From positions 186,001 to 250,000 of the forward strand of contig NZ_BRXS01000007.1 in NCBI RefSeq assembly GCF_030159095.1: a stretch of DNA of 64,000 bases, in the 5' to 3' direction. The notes below the pieces were generated by a model. It was given only the letters and a program-made list of their open reading frames with translations, did no database searches and had not been told where the DNA came from. This document shows positions 34,126-45,299 of the stretch, one piece after another. The DNA is from Roseisolibacter agri (GTDB lineage: Bacteria; Gemmatimonadota; Gemmatimonadetes; Gemmatimonadales; Gemmatimonadaceae). The translations under genes were made by a program, and so were the position numbers. Every line of letters begins with the position of its first letter. The first letter of the stretch is position 1.

Positions 34126-35598
34126 ATGGGCATGACGGGACACCCGGTGGTGATCGCCGGGGGCGGGCCGACGGGGCTGACGCTGGCGGCCGAGCTGGCG
34201 CTGGGAGGCGTCGACGTCGCGATCGTCGAGCGGCGGGCGAGCCAGGCGCTCGACGGGTCGCGCGCGGGCGGCCTGCATGCGCGCACGATCGAGGTGTTCG
34301 ACATGCGCGGCGTCGCCGACCGGTTCCTGTCGCAGGGGCAGACCGCGCAGATCGTGCGGCTGCACATGATCCCGCTCGACATGAGCGACTTCCCGACGCG
34401 GCATCCGTACGGCCTTGCGCTCTGGCAGGCGCACATCGAGCGCATCCTCGCGGATTGGGTCGCGGAGCTCGGCGTGCCGATGCTGCGCGAGCGCGAGGTG
34501 ACGGGCTTCACGCAGGACGACGATGGCGTGGACGTCGCGCTGTCCGACGGGAGCGCGTTGCGCGCGGCGTATCTCGTCGGCTGCGACGGCGGGCGCAGCG
34601 TGGTGCGCAAGACGGCGGGGATCGAGTTCGCCGGGTGGGACGCGACGGTGAGCTGGCTGCTCGCCGAGGTCGCGTGGACCGAGGAGCCCGCGTGGGGCTT
34701 CCGCGAGGACGCGACCGGCATCCACGCCATCGGTAAGGGGGACGGCAGCCGCGCACGGCTGGTGGTGACCGAGGCGCAGCTACGGTCGGGCGAGCCCGCG
34801 CTGCAGGAGCTGCGCGACGCGCTCGTCGGCGTCTACGGCACCGACTTCGGCGTGCACGGCCCCGTGTGGCTCTCGCGCTTCACCGACATGACCCGCCAGG
34901 CCGTCGCCTACCGCGACCGTCGCGTGCTGCTCGCGGGGGACGCCGCGCACGTGCATCCGCCCATCGGCGGGCAGGGGCTCAACATCGGCGTGCAGGACGC
35001 GGTGAACCTGGGTTGGAAGCTGGCGCAGGTGGTGAAGGGGGCGTCGCCCGCGAGCCTGCTCGACAGCTATCACGCCGAGCGGCACCCGGTGGCCGGGCGC
35101 GTCCTGCAGAACACCATGGCGCAGGTCGCGCTGCGGCGTCAGGACGATCGCACCAGGGCGCTGCGCGATACGCTGTCCGAGCTGCTCGTCCTCGACGAGC
35201 CGCGTCGGCGACTGGCCGCGGAGATGTCGGGGCTGGGCGTGCGCTACGAGCTGGGCGAGGGGCATGCGCTGCTCGGGCGTCGCATGCCCGACCTCGACGT
35301 CGAGACCGCGGCCGGGCCGACGCGGGTGTTCACGCTGCTGCGCGACGCCCGGCCGCTGCTCCTGAACTTCGGCGTGCCTGGCGCGCTCGACGTCGCGGCG
35401 TGGACCGACCGCGTGCGGTGCGTCGACGCGAGCTACGGGGGAGCGTGGGAGCTGCCGGCGGTCGGTGAGGTGCCCGCTCCGGCCGCCGTGCTGGTACGCC
35501 CCGACGGCCACGTCGCGTGGGTCGGCGATGCGAGCCAGGTGGGGCTCGCCGAGGCGCTCACCACCTGGTTCGGTCCACCGAAGGCAGCGCAGGGCTAG
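34126..35598 (+). CDS. FAD-dependent aromatic monooxygenase (Rox/PheA family)
   Basis: A 490-residue class A flavin monooxygenase. Rossmann motif VVIAGGGPTGLTLAAELAL at residues 8-26, DG motif YLVGCDGGRSVVRKTAGI, and GD motif VLLAGDAAHVHPPIGGQGLN, all intact. C-terminal thioredoxin-like region (from about residue 400) matches family members that hydroxylate phenolics or polyketides, including rifampicin monooxygenase Rox. NAD(P)H and O2 dependent; substrate cannot be told. Its stop shares CTAG with the stop of the convergent outer-membrane gene. Confidence 0.88.
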   Translation: MGMTGHPVVIAGGGPTGLTLAAELALGGVDVAIVERRASQALDGSRAGGLHARTIEVFDMRGVADRFLSQGQTAQIVRLHMIPLDMSDFPTRHPYGLALWQAHIERILADWVAELGVPMLREREVTGFTQDDDGVDVALSDGSALRAAYLVGCDGGRSVVRKTAGIEFAGWDATVSWLLAEVAWTEEPAWGFREDATGIHAIGKGDGSRARLVVTEAQLRSGEPALQELRDALVGVYGTDFGVHGPVWLSRFTDMTRQAVAYRDRRVLLAGDAAHVHPPIGGQGLNIGVQDAVNLGWKLAQVVKGASPASLLDSYHAERHPVAGRVLQNTMAQVALRRQDDRTRALRDTLSELLVLDEPRRRLAAEMSGLGVRYELGEGHALLGRRMPDLDVETAAGPTRVFTLLRDARPLLLNFGVPGALDVAAWTDRVRCVDASYGGAWELPAVGEVPAPAAVLVRPDGHVAWVGDASQVGLAEALTTWFGPPKAAQG

Positions 35599-36488
35599 AG
35601 GCGCAGCCCCGCGGTCAGCGGCATCATCCCGCCGAAGCCGCGCAGCCGCGGCTGGTCGGTCAGGAGGTAGCGGAACTCGGTGAACAGGCGCGCCGGGCCG
35701 AGGTCGAACTCGAGGCCGGCGCCCGCCGTCAGCCCGACGTCGACGTCGTTGCGCCAGTTCACGTTGGCCTGGTAGTTGGGCGCGCCTGCCGGCGTCGCGC
35801 CGGCGACCGTCACCTCGACCTGCGGCGTGCGCGTGCTGAACACGCCCAGGCCGCTCATCAGGTACGGGCGCACCGGCGACGAGCGCGCGAGCGTGTAGGT
35901 CCCGCTCACCGCGACGCCGATCATGCGGCTGCGGCCGCGCGTGGTCGGCTGGGAGACATTGATGAGCGGCTGCCCGGCGCAGGCCGCGCACGGGATGATC
36001 GGGAGATTGGCGGTCGGGTCCGTCCAGGCGAAGAGCACCTCCGGGCGAACGCCGAGGCCGGAGCGAGCGCGGAAGTCGACGCCGCCCTGGACGAGGTAGC
36101 GGTTGTCGTCGCCGCCGAAGCTCCGCACGTCGAAGCCACCGCCGAGCGACAGGCGCGGACGATAGGAGTCGCGCCAGTCGTCGCGGCGACGCCGCTCCGC
36201 GAGCGCCTCGCGCAGGCGGCGCTCGCGCTCCGCGCGCTCGCGGGCCACCCGCTCCCGCTGCTCTTCCGCTCGACGCAGCGCCTCGCGCTGCTGCTCGCGC
36301 TGGCGGAGCCGGGCGCGGTACTCGCGGTCCTCGCGCTCCTCCCGCTCGCGCTGGAGGCGCTCGCGGCGCGCGCGGTCGGACTCCTCGCGCCGGCGGTCCT
36401 GGGCGGTGGCGGCGGTGGCCGTGGCCATCTGCGTGGCCGCAAGCGTGCACGCGACGAGGACGGGGACGCGCAACGACGGGAATCGCAT
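35595..36488 (-). CDS. Outer-membrane barrel with a charged N-terminal helix
   Basis: A 297-residue protein: signal peptide (VPVLVACTLAATQMATATAATAQ), then about 75 residues almost wholly of Arg, Glu, Gln and Asp (RRREESDRARRERLQ...), predicted as a long single alpha-helix or coiled coil, then a beta-barrel from about residue 110 (RPRLSLGGGFDVRSFGG to FGGMMPLTAGLRL). The barrel resembles OmpW/OprF-sized porins. A CAAC motif (IIPCAACAGQ) may form a loop disulphide. The charged helix could span the periplasm. Start chosen at 36488 because of the signal peptide. It converges with the monooxygenase gene. Confidence 0.7.
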   Translation of the reverse strand: MRFPSLRVPVLVACTLAATQMATATAATAQDRRREESDRARRERLQREREEREDREYRARLRQREQQREALRRAEEQRERVARERAERERRLREALAERRRRDDWRDSYRPRLSLGGGFDVRSFGGDDNRYLVQGGVDFRARSGLGVRPEVLFAWTDPTANLPIIPCAACAGQPLINVSQPTTRGRSRMIGVAVSGTYTLARSSPVRPYLMSGLGVFSTRTPQVEVTVAGATPAGAPNYQANVNWRNDVDVGLTAGAGLEFDLGPARLFTEFRYLLTDQPRLRGFGGMMPLTAGLRL

Positions 36489-36633
36489 GGGACGCTCCGG
36501 GTCGGGGCGAAAGGGGGCCCGCGCGCGACACCCCGCCGCGCGACCGGCGCTCCACACCCGTGTGACAGTGCGATCCCGCCGCTTGGTTTGCCCGCACGGG
36601 CGGTGCATCGCCGTGCATGGCGGGGGCGTCGGG

Positions 36634-36663
36634 TTGCTGCGCCGTTTCGGCCGCCGTTACACT
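36634..36663 (+). promoter_or_regulatory. Possible argF promoter
   Basis: TTGCTG (36634-36639), 18-base spacer, TACACT (36658-36663), 87 bases before the argF ATG. Typical sigma-70 form. Confidence 0.45.
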
Positions 36664-36750
36664 TCCCGCGCGCCGACGGGCCCCTCCGTTCACGCCGCGC
36701 GGATCGCGCGCTCCAGCGCTCTTCTGCCGCCCGCCCCAGCGTCCCCTCCG

Positions 36751-37674
<924 letters not shown>

Positions 37675-37732
37675 CCGCGCGAGTCGCGTGCGGCGGGACC
37701 GGCGGCATCGCGTCCCGTCCACCACTCCTGCC

Positions 37733-38215
37733 ATGACGACGACGATCGAGGTTCCCGCGGTGGGCGCGCTCGCGCCCGACTTCACCCTGCTCACCGACGC
37801 GGGCGCGCCGCTGACGCTCAGCGCGCTGCGCGGCCGCGCGGTGGTCCTCTTCTTCTATCCGAAGGACGACACGGCCAGCTGCACGGTCGAGGCGTGCGAG
37901 TTCCGCGACCTGCTGCCGCGCTTCGAGGGGCTGGACGCGGTGGTGCTGGGCGTGAGCCCGGACCCCGTGAAGTCGCACGCGAAGTTCCGCGCGAAGTACC
38001 AGCTGACGTATCCGCTGCTGGCCGACGTCGAGCACGCGGTCGCGGAGTCGTACGGCGTGTGGCGGGAGAAGCAGCTGTACGGGCGCCGCTACATGGGCGT
38101 CGTGCGGTCGACGTTCGTCATCGACGCGGAGGGGCGGGTCGCACACGTGTTCGAGAACGTGAAGTCGGCCGGCCATGCGGAGCGCGTCGCGGAGGCGGTC
38201 GCCGGGCTCGGCTGA
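37733..38215 (+). CDS. bcp: Thiol peroxidase Bcp (peroxiredoxin Q)
   Basis: A 160-residue atypical 2-Cys peroxiredoxin. The peroxidatic Cys is residue 50 and the resolving Cys residue 55 (KDDTASCTVEACEFRD), the C-x4-C spacing of alpha-type Bcp, with Ser in place of the usual Gly before the first Cys. STFVIDAEGRVAHVF is the family C-terminal strand. It reduces hydroperoxides with thioredoxin. Confidence 0.95.
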   Translation: MTTTIEVPAVGALAPDFTLLTDAGAPLTLSALRGRAVVLFFYPKDDTASCTVEACEFRDLLPRFEGLDAVVLGVSPDPVKSHAKFRAKYQLTYPLLADVEHAVAESYGVWREKQLYGRRYMGVVRSTFVIDAEGRVAHVFENVKSAGHAERVAEAVAGLG

Positions 38216-38252
38216 GGGTGGCTAGCAGGCACGCTCCCTGCTCGGGTACGGG

Positions 38253-38288
38253 CGGGCCGCCGCGACCGTGAGGGTCGCGCGCGGCCCG
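38253..38288 (+). terminator. Hairpin after bcp
   Basis: CGGGCCGC-CGCGACC pairs with GGTCGCGCGCGGCCCG around a GTGAG loop with a one-base bulge. Confidence 0.6.
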
Positions 38289-38393
38289 TTCGTGCGCGCA
38301 GCACCGTGCGATTCCGCGCGCCGGCGCCCTCGCCCGCCGCGTGGGAGGCCGAGCGCAGCCGTGGCCGATCTTGAGCGAGGGGAGGGGTGGACG

Positions 38394-39008
38394 ATGAGCG
38401 ACGCGTCGAAGACTGACCGTACGCAGGACAGGAACTGGGACAACGAGGTCCCGCTGGAGAAGAAGCTCGACGACCTGTACGCGCTGGTCGACGGGATCGA
38501 GGTCGCGCTGTTCACGACGCGTCGGCCGGACGGCCACCTGGTCACGCGCCCGATGCAGGTGCAGCGTCGGACCGCGGGCACCGACCTGTGGTTCATGACC
38601 AACATCGAGTCGCACAAGCTCGAGGAGCTGGTCACCGACCCGCACGTGAACTGCGGGTTCTACAAGGACCGGACGCGCGAGTGGGTGTCGGTGAGCGGCA
38701 CGGCGCGGGTCACGCAGGACAAGCAGATCATCCACGACCTGTACCAGGCCGACTGGCGGGCGTGGCTCGGCGACGAGGGTGGGGCGCGTGACGGCGGGCC
38801 GGACGATCCGCGCATCGCGCTCGTGCTGGTCGAGGCGCACTCGGTGATCTACTCGAAGCAGGACCGTCCGACGCCGATGGTGCTGTTCGAGCTGGCGAAG
38901 GGGATCGCGACCGGGCAGCAGCCGAAGGTCGCGGACATGCGGTCGCTGGACGAGTCCGAGCTGCAGCGCGCGGCGAAGGTCGAAGATCCGCGGCCGTCGA
39001 GCGCCTGA
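38394..39008 (+). CDS. Pyridoxamine-phosphate-oxidase-like FMN protein
   Basis: A 204-residue split-barrel protein of the general stress protein 26 family (COG3871). LYALVDGIEVALFTTRRPDG and the following RPMQVQRR, LWFMTNIESHK and VNCGFYKDRTREWVSVSG segments fit the FMN-binding fold. The C-terminal PMVLFELAKGIATGQ part is typical of this family. It is probably a flavin or F420-binding stress protein; no enzyme activity assigned. A GGAGGGG ribosome site precedes the ATG. Confidence 0.85.
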   Translation: MSDASKTDRTQDRNWDNEVPLEKKLDDLYALVDGIEVALFTTRRPDGHLVTRPMQVQRRTAGTDLWFMTNIESHKLEELVTDPHVNCGFYKDRTREWVSVSGTARVTQDKQIIHDLYQADWRAWLGDEGGARDGGPDDPRIALVLVEAHSVIYSKQDRPTPMVLFELAKGIATGQQPKVADMRSLDESELQRAAKVEDPRPSSA

Positions 39009-39038
39009 GCCGGCGCGACGTCCGGACGGATGGGAGCA

Positions 39039-39070
39039 GCGGGCGGGCGCCGGAGTCGGCGCCCGCCCGC
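39039..39070 (+). terminator. Hairpin between the FMN protein and gcvT
   Basis: GCGGGCGGGCGCCG (39039-39052) pairs perfectly with CGGCGCCCGCCCGC (39057-39070). Confidence 0.7.
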
Positions 39071-39186
39071 GTCGCGTTGGGGATGCCGCATCGCGGCGGC
39101 GCGCGGCGCGTGTCAACGGCTACCACCGCTCCTGCCACTCCGGCATATTGCCGCTCCCGTCCACCCACCGCAGGAACAGGAGCCCA

Positions 39187-40299
39187 ATGGCTGACGTCGT
39201 CGCCGAGCAGGCGCTGAAGCGCACCCCGTTGCACGAGCAGCACCGCGCGCTGGGCGCGAAGATCGTCCCGTTCGCGGGCTACGAGATGCCCGTGCAGTAC
39301 CCGGGCGGGATCACGGCCGAGCACAAGGCGGTGCGCGAGGGGTGCGGGGTGTTCGACGTGAGCCACATGGGCGAGTTCATCGTCACCGGGCCAGACGCGG
39401 TCGCGTTCGTGAACCACGTGACGACGAACGACGTCGCCAAGCTGGCCGTCGGGCAGGTGCACTACTCGACGATCCTGAACGAGCGCGGGACGATCGAGGA
39501 CGACTGCCTCGTCTATCGCATGGCCGACCGGCTGATGCTGGTCGTCAACGCGTCGAACCGGGAGAAGGATCTCGCGCACATCCTCCGGTACAAGGGCGAC
39601 TTCGACGTGACCGTCGAGGACCGGTCGGACGACTACGCGCTGCTGGCGGTGCAGGGGCCCAAGGCCGAGGAGATCCTGCAGCCGCTAACGGCGACCGACC
39701 TGTCGCAGATCGCCTACTACTGGTTCGCGGAGGGCGAGGTCGCGGGCGTGTCGGGGATCATCTCGCGCACCGGGTACACCGGCGAGGACGGCTTCGAGCT
39801 GTACGTGCCGGCGGCGGACGCGCCGCGGCTGTGGGACGCGCTGCTCGCGACCGGGCGGATCACGCCCGCAGGGCTGGGCGCGCGCGACACGCTGCGCCTC
39901 GAGATGGGGATGGCGCTCTACGGCAACGACATCGACGACACCGTGACGCCGCTCGAGGCCAACCTCGGATGGCTGGTGAAGCTCGCGAAGGGCGACTTCG
40001 TCGGGAAGGCGGCGCTGGAGGCGGAGAAGGCGGCGGGGATCCCGCGCCGGCTGGTCGGGTTCACGGTGGCCGAGCGGGCCATCCCGCGTCACGGCTATCC
40101 GGTGTTCCACGACGGACAGCCCAGCGGTGCGGTGCGCAGCGGGACGATGAGCCCCACGCTCGGGACCTCGATCGGCACCGCGTACCTGCCGGCGGCCGCG
40201 GCGACGCCCGGCACGACGTTCGAGATCGACGTGCGCGGCAAGCGCGTGGCGGCGACCGTGGTGAAGCCGCCGTTCTACAAGGACGCGTCGCACAAGTGA
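39187..40299 (+). CDS. gcvT: Glycine cleavage system T protein
   Basis: A 370-residue aminomethyltransferase that moves the methylene group of glycine to [33 protein letters not shown] segments, the catalytic-site Asp region ([14 protein letters not shown]), [13 protein letters not shown] and [18 protein letters not shown] are all conserved. C-terminal AHS-domain GYPVFHDG and SGTMSPTLG fit. The other gcv genes are not in this window. Stop overlaps the start of the next gene. Confidence 0.95.
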   Translation: MADVVAEQALKRTPLHEQHRALGAKIVPFAGYEMPVQYPGGITAEHKAVREGCGVFDVSHMGEFIVTGPDAVAFVNHVTTNDVAKLAVGQVHYSTILNERGTIEDDCLVYRMADRLMLVVNASNREKDLAHILRYKGDFDVTVEDRSDDYALLAVQGPKAEEILQPLTATDLSQIAYYWFAEGEVAGVSGIISRTGYTGEDGFELYVPAADAPRLWDALLATGRITPAGLGARDTLRLEMGMALYGNDIDDTVTPLEANLGWLVKLAKGDFVGKAALEAEKAAGIPRRLVGFTVAERAIPRHGYPVFHDGQPSGAVRSGTMSPTLGTSIGTAYLPAAAATPGTTFEIDVRGKRVAATVVKPPFYKDASHK

Positions 40300-40822
40300 G
40301 CCGGTCGGCGCCCGCGATGCGGATCGCCATCCTGACCGTGTCCGACACGCGCGCCCGTGGTGAGGTCGTGGGCGACGCCTCGGGCGACGCGATCGCGGCG
40401 TGGGCCGCCGCGCGCGACGCCACGGTGTCGGCGCGCGCGCTCGTCGCCGACGACGCGGTCGCCATCGCCGCGCAGGTCGCGGCGTGGTGCGACGACGACG
40501 CGGCCGACGTCGTGCTGACGACCGGTGGGACCGGGCTCGCGCCGCGCGACGTCACGCCCGAGGCGACGCGCGCGGTGCTCGCGCGCGAGGCGCCCGGCAT
40601 CGCGGAGCGGCTGCGCGCGTCGGCGATGGTGGCGTTCCCGCGCGCGGCGCTGTCGCGCGGGCTGGCGGGGACGCGCGCGCGGACGCTGGTGGTGAACCTG
40701 CCGGGATCGACCGGCGGCGTGCGCGACGCGCTCGAGGCGCTGGCGCCGATCCTCGGGCATGCGGTGGACGTGCTGCGCAGCCGACCGCTGGACCACGACG
40801 TGCCGCACGCGGCGGTGCGCGC

Positions 40823-40826
<4 letters not shown>
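40296..40826 (+). CDS. MoaB/MogA-family molybdopterin protein
   Basis: A 176-residue protein that adenylylates molybdopterin in Moco synthesis. MRIAILTVSDTRARGEVV opens the fold; VLTTGGTGLAPRDVTPEAT is the family signature; LPGSTGGVRDALEAL the C-terminal one. GTG 40296 overlaps the gcvT stop; ATG 40317 is an alternative start that removes seven residues. MoaB and MogA cannot be separated by eye. Confidence 0.88.
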
Positions 40827-42451
<1,625 letters not shown>

Positions 42452-42828
42452 CCGTGGGGGCGGCGTGACGCGGCGTGACGCGGCGCACGCGGCGGGTGAG
42501 GGCGGCCACCGGGGTGACTGTCCGCGCCCGGTTTGTGACGTTTTCATGAGGGCGGGTGTCTAGCTCCCGGACGCGCGCCGAGTCGCGTGGGGGAGTGGGC
42601 ACCGGGTCACATGGGTCGCCATCGTGTCACGGCGGCGGCCTCAGGCCTTGCGCCTCGGGGTGATCCGGCTCACACTTCCCTCCGCCTCACCCCGGTGTGG
42701 CGCGCCCGCCGTACTCCTCGCAGGACCTCCCGCCGTTCGACGGCCATCCCGCCGTCCCCGCCGCTTTCTGCTGATCTGGATGGGCGCTCCGCGTCCAGCC
42801 GAGAGCATCCCCGCGCGCCGTCGTCGCC
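42452..42828. other. Gene-free gap
   Basis: 377 bases without a convincing gene. It opens with a tandem repeat of GTGACGCGGC units, then has a possible promoter TTGTGA (42533-42538), 18 bases, TGTCTA (42557-42562), and later a CACCCCGGTGTGG stretch. It may carry the regulatory region of the following gene. Confidence 0.4.
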
Positions 42829-43569
42829 GTGACGCAGCCATCTTCCGTGTACGCGCCCCGCGGTGACGCCGCGGTGGCCTCGACGACCGCGCGCTTCCCG
42901 CTCGCCGAGGCCGAAGAGCTCCTGTCGAGTCTTCCGGGAGTCATCTCGGTCCGCATCCTCGAGACGGATGGCGGCGGCATCGGCGACGTGCACGTGCTGA
43001 CGGCGTCGGACGTGTCGCCGAAGCAGACGGTGCGCAACGTCGAGAGCGCGCTCCTGGCGCAGTTCGGGCTGCGCGTGGACCACCGCAAGATCTCGGTCGC
43101 GACGACGAGCGACTCGGGCCGCGCGCGCGCGACGCGCCCCACGGGCCCGACGCTGGTGCCGCCTACGCGGGCGCTGGAGTCCGTGCGGCGCGTCTACTTC
43201 GAGGACGTGGAAGTCCGGCGTTCGTCGCGCGCGCTGTGGTGCCGCGTGATGTTGCGGCGCGGGGCGGAGATCGTCAGTGCGGAGGCGGATGCGCCGCCTG
43301 CAGAGCGGGCGCGCGTCGAGGAGCTGGCCGCGCGTGCGGCGGTGTCCGCGCTGGTGCGCGCCGAGGGCGAGACGCTGGATCTCGCGCTCGAGGGCGCGGA
43401 GCTGGTGACCGCGTTCGGCCGCGAGTTCGTGTTCGTGGGCGTGGCCGCGCGGCAGGGCCGCGGGGCGACGCTGCTGACGGGCAGCTGCGAGGTGCGCGAC
43501 GGTGTCGAGGCCGCGGCGGTGCTGGCGGTGCTGGACGCGACGAATCGGTGGATTGCGCGCGGGCGCTGA
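42829..43569 (+). CDS. Conserved hypothetical protein
   Basis: A 246-residue soluble protein. The N-terminal domain (residues 25-95) has VISVRILETDGGGIGDVHVL and SPKQTVRNVESALLAQFGLRVDHRKISVA, an alpha/beta pattern I recognise as recurring in unannotated proteins but with no named function. The second domain (about 115-240) repeats a VRRVYFEDVEVRRSS / WCRVMLRRGAEIVSAEAD theme that could be a duplicated fold. GTG start at 42829. It lies upstream of the micro-ORF and HD-GYP gene, with about 200 bases between, so they may be related functionally. Confidence 0.75.
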   Translation: MTQPSSVYAPRGDAAVASTTARFPLAEAEELLSSLPGVISVRILETDGGGIGDVHVLTASDVSPKQTVRNVESALLAQFGLRVDHRKISVATTSDSGRARATRPTGPTLVPPTRALESVRRVYFEDVEVRRSSRALWCRVMLRRGAEIVSAEADAPPAERARVEELAARAAVSALVRAEGETLDLALEGAELVTAFGREFVFVGVAARQGRGATLLTGSCEVRDGVEAAAVLAVLDATNRWIARGR

Positions 43570-43639
43570 AGCATCGCGTGAAATCGTCGACCGATATCGG
43601 TGCGATCTACCTGACTGAGTGAGTTGAATCCCACCTTCC

Positions 43640-43770
43640 GACCTATTCCCCGTCCCCGGTAGAGCGAAGCTGAGCGGGTGAGGCAATCGGCCTCTCGAGC
43701 GGAGCCAACCTAGTAAGCGCGTGTCGCTGGCAGCAGTCGCCAGTGGGCATAGCAACTAAGGGAGGTGAAC
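43640..43770 (+). other. Structured leader before the micro-ORF
   Basis: The stretch has two hairpin candidates: GAGGC-AATCG-GCCTC near 43678 and CGCTGGC-AGCAGTC-GCCAGTG near 43727, then AGGGAGGTGA. I find no c-di-GMP riboswitch signature in it. A leader RNA controlling the micro-ORF or HD-GYP gene is possible. Confidence 0.4.
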
Positions 43771-43774
43771 TCGA

Positions 43775-43834
43775 ATGACGATCATTGCTGATCTCGTTGC
43801 TGCGATGTTTAGCGGCACTTTGATCTGGTGGTAA
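43775..43834 (+). CDS. 19-residue micro-protein
   Basis: An open frame reading MTIIADLVAAMFSGTLIWW with TAA stop, preceded at the right distance by AGGGAGGTGA, which is one base from the perfect anti-16S complement AAGGAGGTGA and stronger than at any other start I examined closely here. The peptide is hydrophobic and ends in two Trp. It sits in an AT-richer block, 34 bases before the HD-GYP start. It could be a leader peptide for translational coupling, a membrane micro-protein or a signalling peptide. I know no homologue. Confidence 0.55.
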   Translation: MTIIADLVAAMFSGTLIWW

Positions 43835-43868
43835 GTCAAACCAGCCCGGGGCGGGGGGCTCCTTATCC

Positions 43869-45200
43869 ATGCATGGGAAGCTAACTGCGTACATCGGGGC
43901 AACGATTGCCCTCGCCGTGCTTGCGACGGCCGCGGTTGTCATGCTAGGAGGGAGCATCGATCAGAAGGGCGTGCAGGCGGTTGTTTGCTTCACCGCGTTC
44001 GCCTTTATTGCGCAAGTGCAGGCGTTTCGACTGCCGCATAGCGCAGCGGGCTCGATTTCTTTCCTTCCGTACCTTTCGTCAGCGCTGATTGCCCCGAATT
44101 GGGTGACAGTCTGCGCCGCGTTCGGTTCGATGGTGGTCTCCGAACTCATTCGGCGGCCCGCGCTTGAGAAGGCGCTGTTTAATATCGCGCAGCTGGTTCT
44201 CTCGATCGCCTGCGGAATTATCGCGTTCCGACTTCTGGGCGCTGAAGGGCTGCAGCCGAACCGTTTGGTGCCCGGGATCCCGTATGTGTTCCTCGTGACC
44301 ACCTTCTTCGTGGTGAACACGGGAGCAGTGAGCGGGGTCATCGCGTTGAGCCGGCAGCAACGCCTGGCCTCAGTGTGGCGCGAACATGCATTTCGGACTC
44401 TGCTTTTCGACGTCGTAGCCGTCGTAGTTGTCTACTCCTTCGTTTGGGTCTACCTCAAGGTTGACCTCCCTGGATTGGTTCTTCTCGCTGTTTTCGTTCT
44501 GGGTACGCGACAGCTCTACAGCACAACGCTTGAGTTGGCGCAGGCCAATCAGGACCTGCTCCAGGTCATGGTCGCGGCCATCGAGATGCGCGACCCGTAC
44601 ACCTCGGGTCACTCGCAGCGCGTCTCGCAGTACTCGAAAGTCATCGCGAAGGCCATCGGCCTCTCGCCCAAGGAAGTCGAGCGCGTCGGCGTTGCCGCGC
44701 TGCTGCACGACGTCGGCAAGATCGACGAGCGCTTCGCCCAGATCCTCCAGAAGCCGGGCCGCCTCACCGAAGAGGAGCGGCTCATCATCGAGGAGCACCC
44801 CGTGCGCAGCGCGGAGCTCGTGGCGATGGTCAACGGCCTGCAGGACCTCGTGAAGCCGGTCCGCCACCACCACGAGCGCTGGGACGGCGGCGGCTACCCG
44901 GATGGCCTCGCCGGCGAGGACATCCCGCTCACGGCCCGCATCATCGTCTTCGCGGACACCATCGACGCGATGACGTCGGACCGCCCCTACCGCCCGGCGC
45001 TCGGCCCCGCCGACGTGCGCCGCGAGCTGGTGAAGCATCGCGCGAAGCAGTTCGACCCGTACATCTGCGACCGCCTGATCGAGAGCGACCTGTACGAGCA
45101 GCTGTTCGCCATCTGCGGCACGCGGGTGGAGCCGCAGGTCGAGGCGCCCGTCGAGGCGCCGCGCGAGGTGCGCGCGCCGGAGCCGGTCATCGCGGCCTGA
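43869..45200 (+). CDS. Membrane HD-GYP c-di-GMP phosphodiesterase
   Basis: A 443-residue protein. Residues 1-215 are six or seven membrane helices resembling MASE-type sensor domains (AVVMLGGSID... to LVLLAVFVLGTRQL), with LPYLSSALIAPNWVTV. The HD-GYP domain starts near residue 233 (EMRDPYTSGHSQRVSQ), with HD at 280-281 (LLHDVGKIDERFAQ), HHERWDGGGYPDGLAG and FADTIDAMTSDRPYR. It would hydrolyse c-di-GMP. The sequence encoding the membrane part is AT-richer (50-57% G+C in lines counted) than that of the HD-GYP part (about 68-70%), with the change near 44520-44580. Confidence 0.9.
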   Translation: MHGKLTAYIGATIALAVLATAAVVMLGGSIDQKGVQAVVCFTAFAFIAQVQAFRLPHSAAGSISFLPYLSSALIAPNWVTVCAAFGSMVVSELIRRPALEKALFNIAQLVLSIACGIIAFRLLGAEGLQPNRLVPGIPYVFLVTTFFVVNTGAVSGVIALSRQQRLASVWREHAFRTLLFDVVAVVVVYSFVWVYLKVDLPGLVLLAVFVLGTRQLYSTTLELAQANQDLLQVMVAAIEMRDPYTSGHSQRVSQYSKVIAKAIGLSPKEVERVGVAALLHDVGKIDERFAQILQKPGRLTEEERLIIEEHPVRSAELVAMVNGLQDLVKPVRHHHERWDGGGYPDGLAGEDIPLTARIIVFADTIDAMTSDRPYRPALGPADVRRELVKHRAKQFDPYICDRLIESDLYEQLFAICGTRVEPQVEAPVEAPREVRAPEPVIAA

Positions 45201-45227
45201 CGTCCGCCCGCGTCGATACAAGAGAAG

Positions 45228-45260
45228 AGAGCCCGGCGCCGCGATGCGGCGCCGGGCTCT
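45228..45260. terminator. Bidirectional terminator after the HD-GYP gene
   Basis: AGAGCCCGGCGCCGC, loop GAT, and exact complement: a perfect 15-bp stem between converging HD-GYP and moxR genes. Confidence 0.8.
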
Positions 45261-45299
45261 GTCGTCTGATGGATGCTCGTCGCGCCGACGCGACCGCAG

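Noticed and set aside
43610-43640. tRNA-like end (GTTGAATCCCACC)
   Set aside because: It resembles a T-arm and tRNA 3' end, but no acceptor, D or anticodon arm can be paired upstream.
43620-43770. c-di-GMP riboswitch before the HD-GYP gene
   Set aside because: Attractive by context, but no GEMM-I or GEMM-II conserved core can be found in the stretch.
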